Shown here in pieces: positions 7,101 to 15,722 of a DNA stretch of 64,000 nt. The DNA is from Pigmentiphaga aceris (GTDB taxonomy: Bacteria > Pseudomonadota > Gammaproteobacteria > Burkholderiales > Burkholderiaceae_B), in assembly GCF_008119665.1 (NCBI RefSeq), contig NZ_CP043046.1, positions 5,704,001 to 5,768,000 on the forward strand, given 5' to 3'. Below the pieces are notes generated by a model. It was not told where the DNA came from. It saw only the letters and a program-made list of their open reading frames with translations, and searched no databases. A program made the position numbers and the translations under genes. The stretch's first letter is position 1; every line of letters begins with the position of its first letter.

Positions 7101-9371
7101 TTAGGCCAGGGTAATGACGCCAGCAGCGATGTCGGCGTTGGTCAGGTCGATCACACCGTTCAGCTTGACCAGTTGGTCGGCGCCTTCAACGAAGGTGTTG
7201 CCAGCGCTGTTGTCGACCACAATGTAGGTGTCGCCACCGAATTGGAACCACGAAGCCAGCGCATCGCCAACGGCACCGTTACCCTGCGAAGCTTGGGCGG
7301 TCAATTGAGCCAAGGTCGCGCCAGCCGGCAGGGTGGTTTGGGTCAGCGTCGTCGTTGCGAAGCCGCTGGTTGCCAGGCTCGTCACGTCGATGCTGTCACC
7401 GGCTGCGAAGTCGGTGATGGTTGCGTAGATCAGCGAGGTCACGCCAGAGTTGGCCGACAGGATGAACTGGTCATCGCCAGCACCACCCGTCAGGACGTCC
7501 AGACCGGTACCCGAGGTGATAACGTCGTCGCCTGCGCCACCAACGATGGTGTCGTTGGTCACGCCACCTTCGAGGTTGTTGGCACCAACCAAGCTACCCT
7601 TAATCGAAACAGCAGCACCAACCGTGGTGTTTTCCGACACAAAGTTGATTTCACCTGCGGTGACTGCCGAAGCGTCGAAGCTGGTGACAGCGGTGTTGCC
7701 GGTGTTGGTCAGCGTCAGGCCAGTATTACCCGTCACAACGATCGACGTTGCGCCGGTGGCTTCCAGGGTCAGTGCGTGCTGGATAGCGGTGTCAGGCAGG
7801 GTTGCCGACGAGTCGGTCGTCGAGATGTTGATGGTCTCGATGCCAGCAGCGGTAACCGTCGTGGTCAGCGCGGTAGTAGCCTTCAGAGCCAGGTTGAGCG
7901 AGTCAGCCTTGCCAGCGGTGTTAGCCAGTGCATAGGTGAAGTCGACGTTGCCACCGATCGTCAGATCGGTACCAGCAGCAACATTGGTTGCCGACACAGC
8001 AGCAGCGATGGGTTGGTTGACCAGCAGGTGCTTGAATGCCGAAGCGTCGTAAGCGCCGCTTGCGTTAGCGCCCAGGCCCAGGGTTTCGAAGCCGGTGATA
8101 CCAGCGTTCAGCGTCACAACGCCTGCAACAGCGTCGATCACCAGCACGTCGTTGTCGCCGGCACCGCCGTCGATAGCCTTGGTAGGCGAAGCATCCAGAG
8201 TCACGGTGTCAACACCCGAACCGCCCTTGTAGGACTGGTTCGCGCCAACGATGACCGAGACAGCGCCCGTCGAAGCCGAAGCGTCGATGGTCGTGATGTC
8301 CGAATCAACTGCGGCGGTCAGCGAGATGCCCTTGCCGGTCGACGCGATGTTCAGCGTGGTGACGGTCGAGTCGACAGCCAGGGTGCTGAGCACGCCTGCG
8401 CCGTTCAGGTTCAGGGTGGTCACGGCTGCGTCGGTACCGTTAGCGATGGTGACGCCCGAACCAGCAGTTGCCGCCTTCAGCAAAACGGTAGCCGAGGTAG
8501 CAGCCTTGTTGAAGGTTGCGTTGATCACGCCAGCACCAATCACACCCAGGGTTTGCGTGGTCAGGCCAGTCAACGTAGCGGTACCAGCAGAAGCTTCGTA
8601 GCTGGTCACGCCAGTCACTTTCGAGGTATCGACAGTGGTGGTGTACGAGTTGAAGCGAAGGGTTTCGACGTTCGAGACCTTCGCCAGATCAATTGCGGTC
8701 CCGCCTTGCAGAATAGCGGTGTCGTTACCGCCACGGCCGTCAAGAGTGCCGGTGAAAGCGACGGGCAGGGTGAACACGTCGTCGCTGGCAGTGCCGGTGA
8801 CGTTAGCGGTGGTGGCGATCGTCAGGAAAGCGGCGGCCTTAGCGGTAGCAACGGATGCTGCGGTTTCGTCCACAGCGCTCAGGTCGAAGCCTTGAGCGGA
8901 AGTCAGCGAGGTGTTCAGAGCCGAACCGTAGTACACGCCAACAGCGACCTTGTTAGCGAAGGTGCCGCGATCTTCCACGCTTTGTGCGAAGGCGGGATCA
9001 GCGATTTGTGCTGCGGTCAGGGGCGTGGTGACAGCGGTAACGATGCCGGAAACGACTTGTGCACGCGCGGCCGTGGAATCAGCACCACCAGCGTTGTTCA
9101 ATGCAGCAACCCAGAAGGCCAAGCCTGCTTCGTCCGGAGCGCGGCCGAATACGGTGGTGTAGAAATCAGTGACGAAGTCTTGAGCCGACAGGAAGGGCGA
9201 ATAGGTCTGGATGCCTTCCGGAGCGTTCAGGAAACCTTGGGTGATAGTGTCGATGCTGGCACCGCCGGCCAGTGCCGACGACCAGAAGTTCAGACCTTCC
9301 GTGTCAGGCACACGGTTGAACAGCGAAACATACAGGTTGGTGATTTGGGTCAATTGTGCAGCAGTTGCCAT
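7101..9371 (-). CDS. DUF4214/RTX S-layer-like protein (intact paralogue)
   Basis: A 756-residue protein very rich in Ala, Thr, Val and Gly with almost no Cys, typical of S-layer subunits. Two DUF4214 units (LYVSLFNRVPDTEGLNFW and FYTTVFGRAPDEAGLAFW) occupy about 1-110. A long beta-rich region follows, then calcium-type RTX repeats near 615-655 (GGAGDDVITSGTGLDVLTGG). The C-terminal 100 residues resemble the end of the 953-4464 protein (YIVVDN ... VKLNG), probably the type I secretion signal. No N-terminal signal peptide is seen. The start is supported by AGGAG nine bases upstream. Uniform codon use, the strong terminator and a CRP-type palindrome at 9469-9486 suggest high, regulated expression. 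It probably forms or attaches to the outer surface layer; the exporter is not in this window. Confidence 0.85.
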   Translation of the reverse strand: MATAAQLTQITNLYVSLFNRVPDTEGLNFWSSALAGGASIDTITQGFLNAPEGIQTYSPFLSAQDFVTDFYTTVFGRAPDEAGLAFWVAALNNAGGADSTAARAQVVSGIVTAVTTPLTAAQIADPAFAQSVEDRGTFANKVAVGVYYGSALNTSLTSAQGFDLSAVDETAASVATAKAAAFLTIATTANVTGTASDDVFTLPVAFTGTLDGRGGNDTAILQGGTAIDLAKVSNVETLRFNSYTTTVDTSKVTGVTSYEASAGTATLTGLTTQTLGVIGAGVINATFNKAATSATVLLKAATAGSGVTIANGTDAAVTTLNLNGAGVLSTLAVDSTVTTLNIASTGKGISLTAAVDSDITTIDASASTGAVSVIVGANQSYKGGSGVDTVTLDASPTKAIDGGAGDNDVLVIDAVAGVVTLNAGITGFETLGLGANASGAYDASAFKHLLVNQPIAAAVSATNVAAGTDLTIGGNVDFTYALANTAGKADSLNLALKATTALTTTVTAAGIETINISTTDSSATLPDTAIQHALTLEATGATSIVVTGNTGLTLTNTGNTAVTSFDASAVTAGEINFVSENTTVGAAVSIKGSLVGANNLEGGVTNDTIVGGAGDDVITSGTGLDVLTGGAGDDQFILSANSGVTSLIYATITDFAAGDSIDVTSLATSGFATTTLTQTTLPAGATLAQLTAQASQGNGAVGDALASWFQFGGDTYIVVDNSAGNTFVEGADQLVKLNGVIDLTNADIAAGVITLA

Positions 9372-9468
9372 TACGTCAAGCTCCTAGGAATTTGGATGTA
9401 AGAACAGGCTATAAGAGACAGCCATTTTTCTCACTGACCGGACTGTATCCGAGGGAGCCCGCCAAGCA

Positions 9469-9486
9469 GTGTGACGTACGTCACAC
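9469..9486. promoter_or_regulatory. CRP-type operator before the intact DUF4214 gene
   Basis: GTGTGACGTACGTCACAC is a perfect 18-base palindrome containing TGTGA-N6-TCACA. Its centre is 106 bases upstream of the ATG at 9371. A -10-like TTATAG at 9409-9414 on the minus strand would place the site about 70-75 bases upstream of the transcript start, compatible with class I CRP activation. It matches the site at 359-378 before the paralogous gene. Confidence 0.75.
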
Positions 9487-9533
9487 ATCAAACATATCGA
9501 CTGTATAAGAGGTAACGAGTCACAAACAGGCTA

Positions 9534-10898
9534 TCAACGGTACCAAGTCGTAGCACCCCTGATACGTTGATCTGCGCTCAGATCACGGCTAAATACATAG
9601 CCCGCCTGTGTTCCGTCCGCGTTCAAGGTCCCCAACACCGACGTATTGGGCGTGCCAGCGTTGCTATACAGGAACCCACTGTTGTTGATAGTGCCCTGCG
9701 CGGCCACCGCAGCCGTAGTGCCGGGCGCGCTAACCGTCAGACTGGTGTCGAATACGCGCTGCGCAAAGTCGATGGTGAGCCGCGGGTCGGTAATGGTGGC
9801 GGTAACCGATTTGCCGCCAGAAATGATGTACGCCTCGGAGCCGCCAAGCGCAAAGCTGAACTTTTCGCTGGTCGGCAAGGCCATGGTGCCAGCAGCGCGC
9901 ATCAGGCCAAAGGTGTCATTGCCGACGGTGACCTCAGCGTTGTTGCCTAGTTTTTTTCGCCCGTCGGCCAGCAGAGTTTCGTAGCGCCCCCAATAAACGG
10001 CGACTTGCGCAGGTGGCTTGGCCGAAGGGGGGACAATGACGTCAGGCATCACGGGAATGACTACCGGCGGGGTCGGCTCAACAGGCGCGACAGGCATTAC
10101 CACCGGCGGCGGCGCAACTGGCGCGACCACCACTTTTACCGCGTTGACCTCAGCCACTGCCTCGGTGCGCGCGCCGGTTTGAGCGCTTCCGGCCACGCTG
10201 GTGTCCTCACGGCGCTTGGCATTGGGCTCGTCGGGAAGCGCATCCAAGAGCTTGGTGGCCGGGATGTAGCTGGGCCGCCCCTCGCCACGAGCCAGTTGCA
10301 GTTGCAAGTCGCGCATGGCGGCGGTCAACACCGAACCGCTGCCACCGCCGCATGCACCCAGGCCGTCCTGAAGGCAGTTTGCGCCGTAGGGCGTCATTTC
10401 GATGGCACCGCTGTGCACACCTACAGTGGTGGACAGACTGGTAGCAGCCACCGTGAAGTCGGTGCCGCGAATGCCGATGGCGGCCAATGGGGTGTTCAGC
10501 CGGTATTGATCTTTTGCCGCGTGCCCCCCTGCGCCGGTGATACTACGCATGGTGCCCTGTTCCAGAGAGAAACGGATAATCGACTTGGCCGGATCCTGGG
10601 CGTCGTAACGATAGTCCTGGATCACCAGGCGGGAGTTGGGACGCACGCTGACCAAGGCTTGATCGACCATGCGCACATGCACCTGTCCATTGACGCCGGT
10701 CTGCACCGAATCTGTCTGATGGACGGCATTGCCTCTCTTCAAGGGCGTGCTACTGCCATCGGCCTGGATCAGGGACGCATCGCCCAAGGCGAAGGTGACA
10801 GTGCCGACCACACTGGCGTCGGGCGTGGATGCGTGCGCAGACACCGCCATGGCTACGCAAGCAACAGCCATCATGGCGTTATGCGGAAAAAGCTTCAT
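9534..10898 (-). CDS. Exported FecR-domain protein
   Basis: About 454 residues. The N-terminal signal peptide ends near AVSAHA. A FecR domain follows (about 30-170): GTVTFALGDASLIQADG, then RGNAV-type and DQYRLNTPLAAIGIRGTDFTV motifs. In this subfamily the FecR domain is periplasmic and not tied to an ECF sigma factor. A Pro/Val-rich linker (about 260-300) leads to a C-terminal beta-rich domain with glycine-rich strands. ATG 10898 is chosen because AAGGAA lies nine bases upstream; a TTG five codons earlier is less likely. It is the third gene after the CHASE2 cyclase and the TPR outer-membrane protein on the same strand. FecR and CHASE2-cyclase genes often travel together, suggesting envelope sensing. 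Confidence 0.8.
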   Translation of the reverse strand: MKLFPHNAMMAVACVAMAVSAHASTPDASVVGTVTFALGDASLIQADGSSTPLKRGNAVHQTDSVQTGVNGQVHVRMVDQALVSVRPNSRLVIQDYRYDAQDPAKSIIRFSLEQGTMRSITGAGGHAAKDQYRLNTPLAAIGIRGTDFTVAATSLSTTVGVHSGAIEMTPYGANCLQDGLGACGGGSGSVLTAAMRDLQLQLARGEGRPSYIPATKLLDALPDEPNAKRREDTSVAGSAQTGARTEAVAEVNAVKVVVAPVAPPPVVMPVAPVEPTPPVVIPVMPDVIVPPSAKPPAQVAVYWGRYETLLADGRKKLGNNAEVTVGNDTFGLMRAAGTMALPTSEKFSFALGGSEAYIISGGKSVTATITDPRLTIDFAQRVFDTSLTVSAPGTTAAVAAQGTINNSGFLYSNAGTPNTSVLGTLNADGTQAGYVFSRDLSADQRIRGATTWYR

Positions 10899-11029
10899 GG
10901 CGGGTTCCTTCAAACGGGTGGTATTTCGGGACTAGCCGGAAATGGTATCGGAAAGCAAGCAGCAAATGGTTGTGCAGGTGTCGCACATCCATAAGGCCGA
11001 TCGACCTGCCCTGCCCCGCTGCCGTTCGG

Positions 11030-12625
11030 TCAGAAACCGTAGCGGATGCCGGCCCAGATGACGCGGCCGCTCTGGTCGAAAAGCCTGATGTTCGAGCTTT
11101 GCTTCAGGCGTTCGATGCTGACGAAACCATCTACCGGACCGACGAGCGGGAATTGCAGCTGCAATCTTGCCTGGGTACGGGTGGTGCGGCGGACAGCGTT
11201 GTCTGCCAGGATGGCGCTGTAAAGATTGTTGTCATGCGTCTGCGCCACCGCAAACAAGCCTTCCAGCACCACGCGCGGGCGCAATTCGGCGGCAACGACG
11301 GTGGTCATTTCATAACGACGGGCGTCGCCTCCGGGACGGGCGTGAACCGCCGTGTCCTGCCCGTGGCGCAGCAGTACAGCGGCCTGCACCGGCGTGTTGC
11401 CGATGAGGCCCACGCATCCACCACCCCCTTGCAGCCAGATAATGCGGGCGTCCAGGTTGCTGACGCTGGCGTAATGGCGCTGTTCCAATTCCCCGCCCAG
11501 CCCTGCTCGGCAAGTGCCGTACTGACGCTCCCAGCCCAATGCGGCGCGGGCACCGTAAAGCAGGTCCTGGCCACCCAGGCGGATCTGCTGCATGGTCAGA
11601 CGCTGGCTGATGCTGCCGTAATCGGTGTCTTGAATCAGGCTGCCGCCCACCAGCAGGTCGCGCGTGTTGTAGTCGCTCAGGTCACGGTTGCTGCGCTGGG
11701 TCAGCGCCAGCAGCACTTCGCCTCGCCGGTCGCCCCGGTCGTTGAAAGCGTGGCCGTAGCGCAGCAAGGCTGAACTTTGGAAGGCGGTGTCGCTGCGTGC
11801 ACGTTCTTCGTCTGCAATCGGAATGTCGACGATCACGCCCGCCCCTGCCAATAAAGGCAGGCTGGTCAGGGTGATGCCGTTGTTGGCATTGGTGTCGCGG
11901 CCAACTTGCGTGCGCAGTTCGCCATGCCAGCCGGTAGACGCTGGGACCACCGCCGCCAGCGCGGGCGCGATGGTCTGACGGCGCAGGCTGGCGATCCGCG
12001 CCATCAAGGGAGCAGGCGGGCTGAATTCCTGGATGACGTAATCGAACAGCGACTGTGCCGTGACATCGTCGCCACTGAGACGCGTGACAACGGCAAGATC
12101 CAGCCAGGCACCCGCGAAGTCGGGTTGGATCATGACGGCGCGCTCGTAGGCAGATGCAGCCAATTCATAATCACCCGCTTCTTGAGCGACAGTGCCCAGC
12201 AGGTACAAAGTATCGGGATCGTTGCTGGCGGCCAGTGGCGCGGCCGCCAGAGCGGCGTCCTTGAAACGCCGTTTGGCACGTAAGGACTGGATGGTGTCGA
12301 ACTGATCGCGGGTCAGTATCGGGCCGGCTTCGGGCGGCGTGTATACGAAACGCTGGGGAGACGCGGAAGAAACCCAGGGTGCGGCCTGGCCGTCGGAAAT
12401 CACGGGTGCGGCATCAGCATGGGAAACCGACGGGCCATGACTGGCTTCCTGCCCATGAACGACACCGGCCATCATGCACACGGCGAATGCGCACGCGCTC
12501 AACGCGAAACGGAACGGCGCGGCAAAACGTGTTTGGCGCACAGTGCCGACCGGGGAGCCAGGATGCAAACGGGGGAAACTTGGCATGCGGCCACGACTAT
12601 GCCGGAATTTTGTGCCGGTGCCCAT
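11030..12625 (-). CDS. TPR-containing outer-membrane beta-barrel protein
   Basis: About 531 residues from ATG 12625. A long basic N-terminus precedes a signal-like segment (FRFALSACAFAVCMMAGVVHG), so the true start may be internal, for example GTG 12541. Two or three TPR units follow (PDTLYLLGTVAQEAGDYELA). The C-terminal ~330 residues alternate polar and hydrophobic positions, contain GRDTNAN, and end in Phe (AGIRYGF), the hallmark of outer-membrane barrels. The TPR-plus-barrel layout resembles Slam/DUF560 proteins, but I cannot confirm that family. The gene begins about 39 bases after the CHASE2 cyclase stop, so it is in the same transcription unit. A role in surface-protein display or sensing is possible. 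Confidence 0.7.
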   Translation of the reverse strand: MGTGTKFRHSRGRMPSFPRLHPGSPVGTVRQTRFAAPFRFALSACAFAVCMMAGVVHGQEASHGPSVSHADAAPVISDGQAAPWVSSASPQRFVYTPPEAGPILTRDQFDTIQSLRAKRRFKDAALAAAPLAASNDPDTLYLLGTVAQEAGDYELAASAYERAVMIQPDFAGAWLDLAVVTRLSGDDVTAQSLFDYVIQEFSPPAPLMARIASLRRQTIAPALAAVVPASTGWHGELRTQVGRDTNANNGITLTSLPLLAGAGVIVDIPIADEERARSDTAFQSSALLRYGHAFNDRGDRRGEVLLALTQRSNRDLSDYNTRDLLVGGSLIQDTDYGSISQRLTMQQIRLGGQDLLYGARAALGWERQYGTCRAGLGGELEQRHYASVSNLDARIIWLQGGGGCVGLIGNTPVQAAVLLRHGQDTAVHARPGGDARRYEMTTVVAAELRPRVVLEGLFAVAQTHDNNLYSAILADNAVRRTTRTQARLQLQFPLVGPVDGFVSIERLKQSSNIRLFDQSGRVIWAGIRYGF

Positions 12626-12663
12626 CCCGATAACTGGGTCTTGAGTATCCAAAGTGCCGGTAC

Positions 12664-14568
12664 CTACTCGATCGTGTACAGCCGCAGCGGCTGGCGATGG
12701 CCTCGCACCGAGTGCTCGCCCAGCAGGTTCAAACCATGCGCCGACACAGCAGCGGCCGTCCCCGGACCAACGATAACGGTATGACCCAGGCTGCGACTCA
12801 GCTCTTCATAACGACTGGCGAGCACCACTGAATCACCCAATGCGGTAAATGTGCGTCGCTGCACTGGCCCGAAATGCCCTACCAATACCGGCCCGGTTTC
12901 AATACCGACACCGACACGCAGGCCCTTTTCACCCCACGGCCCCGATGGGAAATCAGCCATTCTTCGCACCACATCGGAAGCCGCAGCCAGCGCACGCTGG
13001 GCGTGATGGGGATCGTCGTCGACCGCGTTCCACAAGGCCATCGCAGCATCTCCGATGTATTTATCGATCACCCCACCATGCGCATCGACGACTGCGCCAA
13101 GCTCGGTGAAAAAATGCTGCAGCAACTCGGCGATGTCCTCGGGAGCCAGGGTGTCGCTCATCGAGGCAAAACCACGAATATCGACGAACATTACCGTTAC
13201 GTCGCGGCGCGTAGCGTCGATCTGGCTGTTTACTTGTTGACGTTGTGCCAGTTGGGCCACCATGCGAGCGGGTAAATAAGCGGAAAACTGCGCGAACAGG
13301 CCCCGGCCAGTTCGCGCGGCACGATACAACTCAAGGCTGCCGGCCAATGCAAAGGCAAACAGGCCGAAAAGCAATGTCTGGGTAGCGGGCAATAAAAAGC
13401 CTGGACTCATTCGCAGCAGCAGGCCAGCAGCGAAGCTGACAGGCAGAAAGAGCAGAAGCCACACCAGAGGGGCCATCATTCTATATAGAGGATGGGCAAT
13501 GGCGCGATGCATTTGCCATAAAAGCAAAAACGCCCAGACCGCCAGCCAGAGGGCGATCAGCAACAACGCACCGCGCGGCGCATAGGAAAATGCACCGCTG
13601 CCATCCAGCAAAGCCGACAGGGTTTCCGCATGAGGCTCGATTCCCGCAGCAACGCTATGCAACGGCGTTGCGATCACGTCAGCCAGGCCAAATGCGGTCC
13701 CACCTACCAGCACCGCTGCCCCTTTCAACACATTGGAAGACACTGCGCGTTCCAATACATCGGCTGCAGGCACTGACGCCCAGGCATCACGTTGGTGGCG
13801 ATAGGGCACGACCAGCGTGAAATCAGCCGCCAAGGGCAGTTCCAACAAGGGTTGGCCCTTGGCATCTTCTGCAGTCAATACATAAGCCGGAGCCAGCACG
13901 CCTTTCCCCGGTGCAATACGTAGCTGCGACGCGTCGGTCATGGACAGATATGCCGCCAAGGTCAGCGTGGGATAACAAGCCTCTTCCCGACAAATCAGCG
14001 CTTGAATACGGCGAACATTGCCATCACCGTCGATGACGGGATTGATATGCCCAAGGCGGGTTGGTACCAGCCCGGCATGATTGGTCAAATAGCCGCGCGC
14101 CTGTGGGGGATGCGCGGCACCATCCGGCCCGGCACCTTCCAATGGCCAATTAGGGGGGATCAACACGCCATTTGCGCGTGAATCTGCACTGGCAAACACC
14201 ACAGCAGAAATCACGTTGGGGGAACGTAGTTGCGCTGCCAGCAAAGCGTCGTCGGTTTTGGACTCGGGAAATACCATGTCCAGCGCCATTACCGATACTT
14301 CGTGCGTCTGATTCAGGGTTTGCAACAGTGTGGCCATGACAGCCCGAGGCCAGGGCCAGGCACCGACACGACCCAGGCTGCCCTCGTCTACATCGACAAT
14401 TGCCAAACGCCCTTCCGCACCATCACGCGCCAGCACACGCGTGTAGATATCGCTGATTTCCAGATCGAACCGCCGCGATGCATCAGGCCAAATCCAGCAA
14501 AATGCGAACGCCATCGCCAGCGCAGCAAAGACGCAAAGCACTTGGCCAAGCTGACGGGAGGTTCTCAT
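12664..14568 (-). CDS. CHASE2-domain class III adenylate/guanylate cyclase
   Basis: A 634-residue membrane protein. One N-terminal transmembrane helix precedes a periplasmic CHASE2 sensor (about 35-330: IVDVDEGSLGRVGAWPWPR, MALDMVFPE). Three transmembrane helices (about 338-410) then lead to a cytoplasmic class III cyclase domain (about 455-620). Metal-binding aspartates are in FVDIRGF (461-467) and IGD (505-507). The Lys of DKYIGD suggests ATP as substrate. The motif normally reading GDxVNxAxR is GDSVVLASR (578-586): the transition-state Asn is Val while the Arg is kept, so activity could be reduced. It heads a unit with the TPR-barrel and FecR genes and lies downstream of a Crp-family gene. 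ATG 14568 is preferred over TTG 14586. Confidence 0.85.
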   Translation of the reverse strand: MRTSRQLGQVLCVFAALAMAFAFCWIWPDASRRFDLEISDIYTRVLARDGAEGRLAIVDVDEGSLGRVGAWPWPRAVMATLLQTLNQTHEVSVMALDMVFPESKTDDALLAAQLRSPNVISAVVFASADSRANGVLIPPNWPLEGAGPDGAAHPPQARGYLTNHAGLVPTRLGHINPVIDGDGNVRRIQALICREEACYPTLTLAAYLSMTDASQLRIAPGKGVLAPAYVLTAEDAKGQPLLELPLAADFTLVVPYRHQRDAWASVPAADVLERAVSSNVLKGAAVLVGGTAFGLADVIATPLHSVAAGIEPHAETLSALLDGSGAFSYAPRGALLLIALWLAVWAFLLLWQMHRAIAHPLYRMMAPLVWLLLFLPVSFAAGLLLRMSPGFLLPATQTLLFGLFAFALAGSLELYRAARTGRGLFAQFSAYLPARMVAQLAQRQQVNSQIDATRRDVTVMFVDIRGFASMSDTLAPEDIAELLQHFFTELGAVVDAHGGVIDKYIGDAAMALWNAVDDDPHHAQRALAAASDVVRRMADFPSGPWGEKGLRVGVGIETGPVLVGHFGPVQRRTFTALGDSVVLASRYEELSRSLGHTVIVGPGTAAAVSAHGLNLLGEHSVRGHRQPLRLYTIE

Positions 14569-14801
14569 AGGCCAGGATGTTACCAATAATTGCTAAAACA
14601 ACCTGTGCTTGAGCGAGGCTACTGATGGCCTATCGTAGGGAGAATTTGTGAAGGCCTGGAGATGTGAAGTTCAAACGCGCGAACTTCGGACATGGCCTTC
14701 ATTCTAATAAAGCCGAATGGCTGAGTTCCACAGCACCGGCTGAGCGGACAGACGAACGGCTGAAGTACAAAACAATAGATGAAACGACTCGACCACCGAC
14801 C
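14569..14801. other. Gap between the Crp-family gene and the cyclase gene
   Basis: This 233-base stretch presumably holds the cyclase promoter. I see no strong hairpin and no TGTGA-N6-TCACA site. Confidence 0.3.
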
Positions 14802-15578
14802 TTAGGTTTGTTGCATATCACGCGCAGCCAGCGGAGTCTCAATGGTCACGATGTCATTGCCAGCCCCATGCTTTTCCAGCGCATCCGGTCCCTCTTCCGC
14901 CAATTTGCGCAACAAATCCGGCTGCAACACGATGATCACCCGCCCTTCTTTCTTCAAAATGCCGCGTTTCTGCAGTGAATGAATTGCACGCGATACCGTC
15001 TCGCGACTGGTATTGATGTTGAAGGCCATCTGCTGCTGCGTGGGCAGGTTTTCGATGACGGTGTTGTCGGCATTTTGCGGATCGATGCCCGTACGCGCCA
15101 TGCCCAGCAATTGCAGATACACCCGCTGCTGCGCATTGCTGATCGACAGCAAGGTCCGCTGATGCGACAACTGACGCACCACAGCTGCCAACCGGATCAT
15201 GACCCGCTCAGCCACCAGCGGGTACCCAAAGAACAATTGGCGGGCCGCCTTGCGTGGCAGCAGTCCCACGGTGGACGGCGCAACCGCCACCACGGTGGCC
15301 GAACGTGGCTGGTTGTCGATCAGGGACAATTCACCGAAGTAGTCGCCCGGCTTGACCAGGTGCAGACCGACTTCACTGCCGTCTTCGCCGAAATCGACAA
15401 TTTGCAGCGATCCTTCCAGCAGGAAAGCCAGCGAATCGCTGTTGGCTCCCTTGGCAATGACGGTTTCACGGCGCGCGAACAGGCGCAATTGCATGATGCC
15501 CGCGATCTCTTCAAGAATGCGGGACTCGATTCCTTCGAAAAGTGGAATCGTCGACAAAACCTGCTGCGATATAGCCAT
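14802..15578 (-). CDS. Crp/Fnr-family transcription regulator with cAMP-type binding pocket
   Basis: A 258-residue regulator. The N-terminal cyclic-nucleotide-binding barrel keeps the phosphate-binding signature FGELSL (82-87) and RSA (93-95), as in cAMP-binding CRP. A dimerisation helix follows, and a winged helix-turn-helix has the recognition helix RETVSR (192-197), close to E. coli CRP RETVGR. It lacks the N-terminal cysteines of Fnr. Predicted sites are TGTGA-N6-TCACA, and two perfect copies occur before surface-protein genes in this window. The start at 15578 is supported by CCAGG five bases upstream; longer starts would place the -10-like TATACT (near 15605-15611) inside the gene. The next gene on the strand is a nucleotide cyclase, a plausible source of its ligand. 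Confidence 0.88.
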   Translation of the reverse strand: MAISQQVLSTIPLFEGIESRILEEIAGIMQLRLFARRETVIAKGANSDSLAFLLEGSLQIVDFGEDGSEVGLHLVKPGDYFGELSLIDNQPRSATVVAVAPSTVGLLPRKAARQLFFGYPLVAERVMIRLAAVVRQLSHQRTLLSISNAQQRVYLQLLGMARTGIDPQNADNTVIENLPTQQQMAFNINTSRETVSRAIHSLQKRGILKKEGRVIIVLQPDLLRKLAEEGPDALEKHGAGNDIVTIETPLAARDMQQT

Positions 15579-15722
15579 GGATACCTGGGAAGCCTTAGCC
15601 ATAAAGTATAGCGCTCGTGCTTGCCGGCTCTTGTATGTGTCTGATACCTGCTTTGTCACATACCTGCAATACCCGCGCCATACTATCGACACAACTCAGT
15701 CACCTGCGCGACGCAAATCACC

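Noticed and set aside
7065..9401. A 778-codon open frame on the plus strand
   Set aside because: It is antisense to the S-layer-like gene and shows only low-complexity sequence. The minus-strand gene has start, RBS and terminator.
10970..10990. TGTGC ... GCACA motif before the FecR gene
   Set aside because: The arms are not TGTGA/TCACA and the spacing is one base too long for CRP.
15634..15662. Inverted repeat TATGTG ... CACATA upstream of the Crp-family gene
   Set aside because: The spacer is 17 bases, not the N6 spacing inside TGTGA/TCACA of CRP sites. I do not call it an operator.
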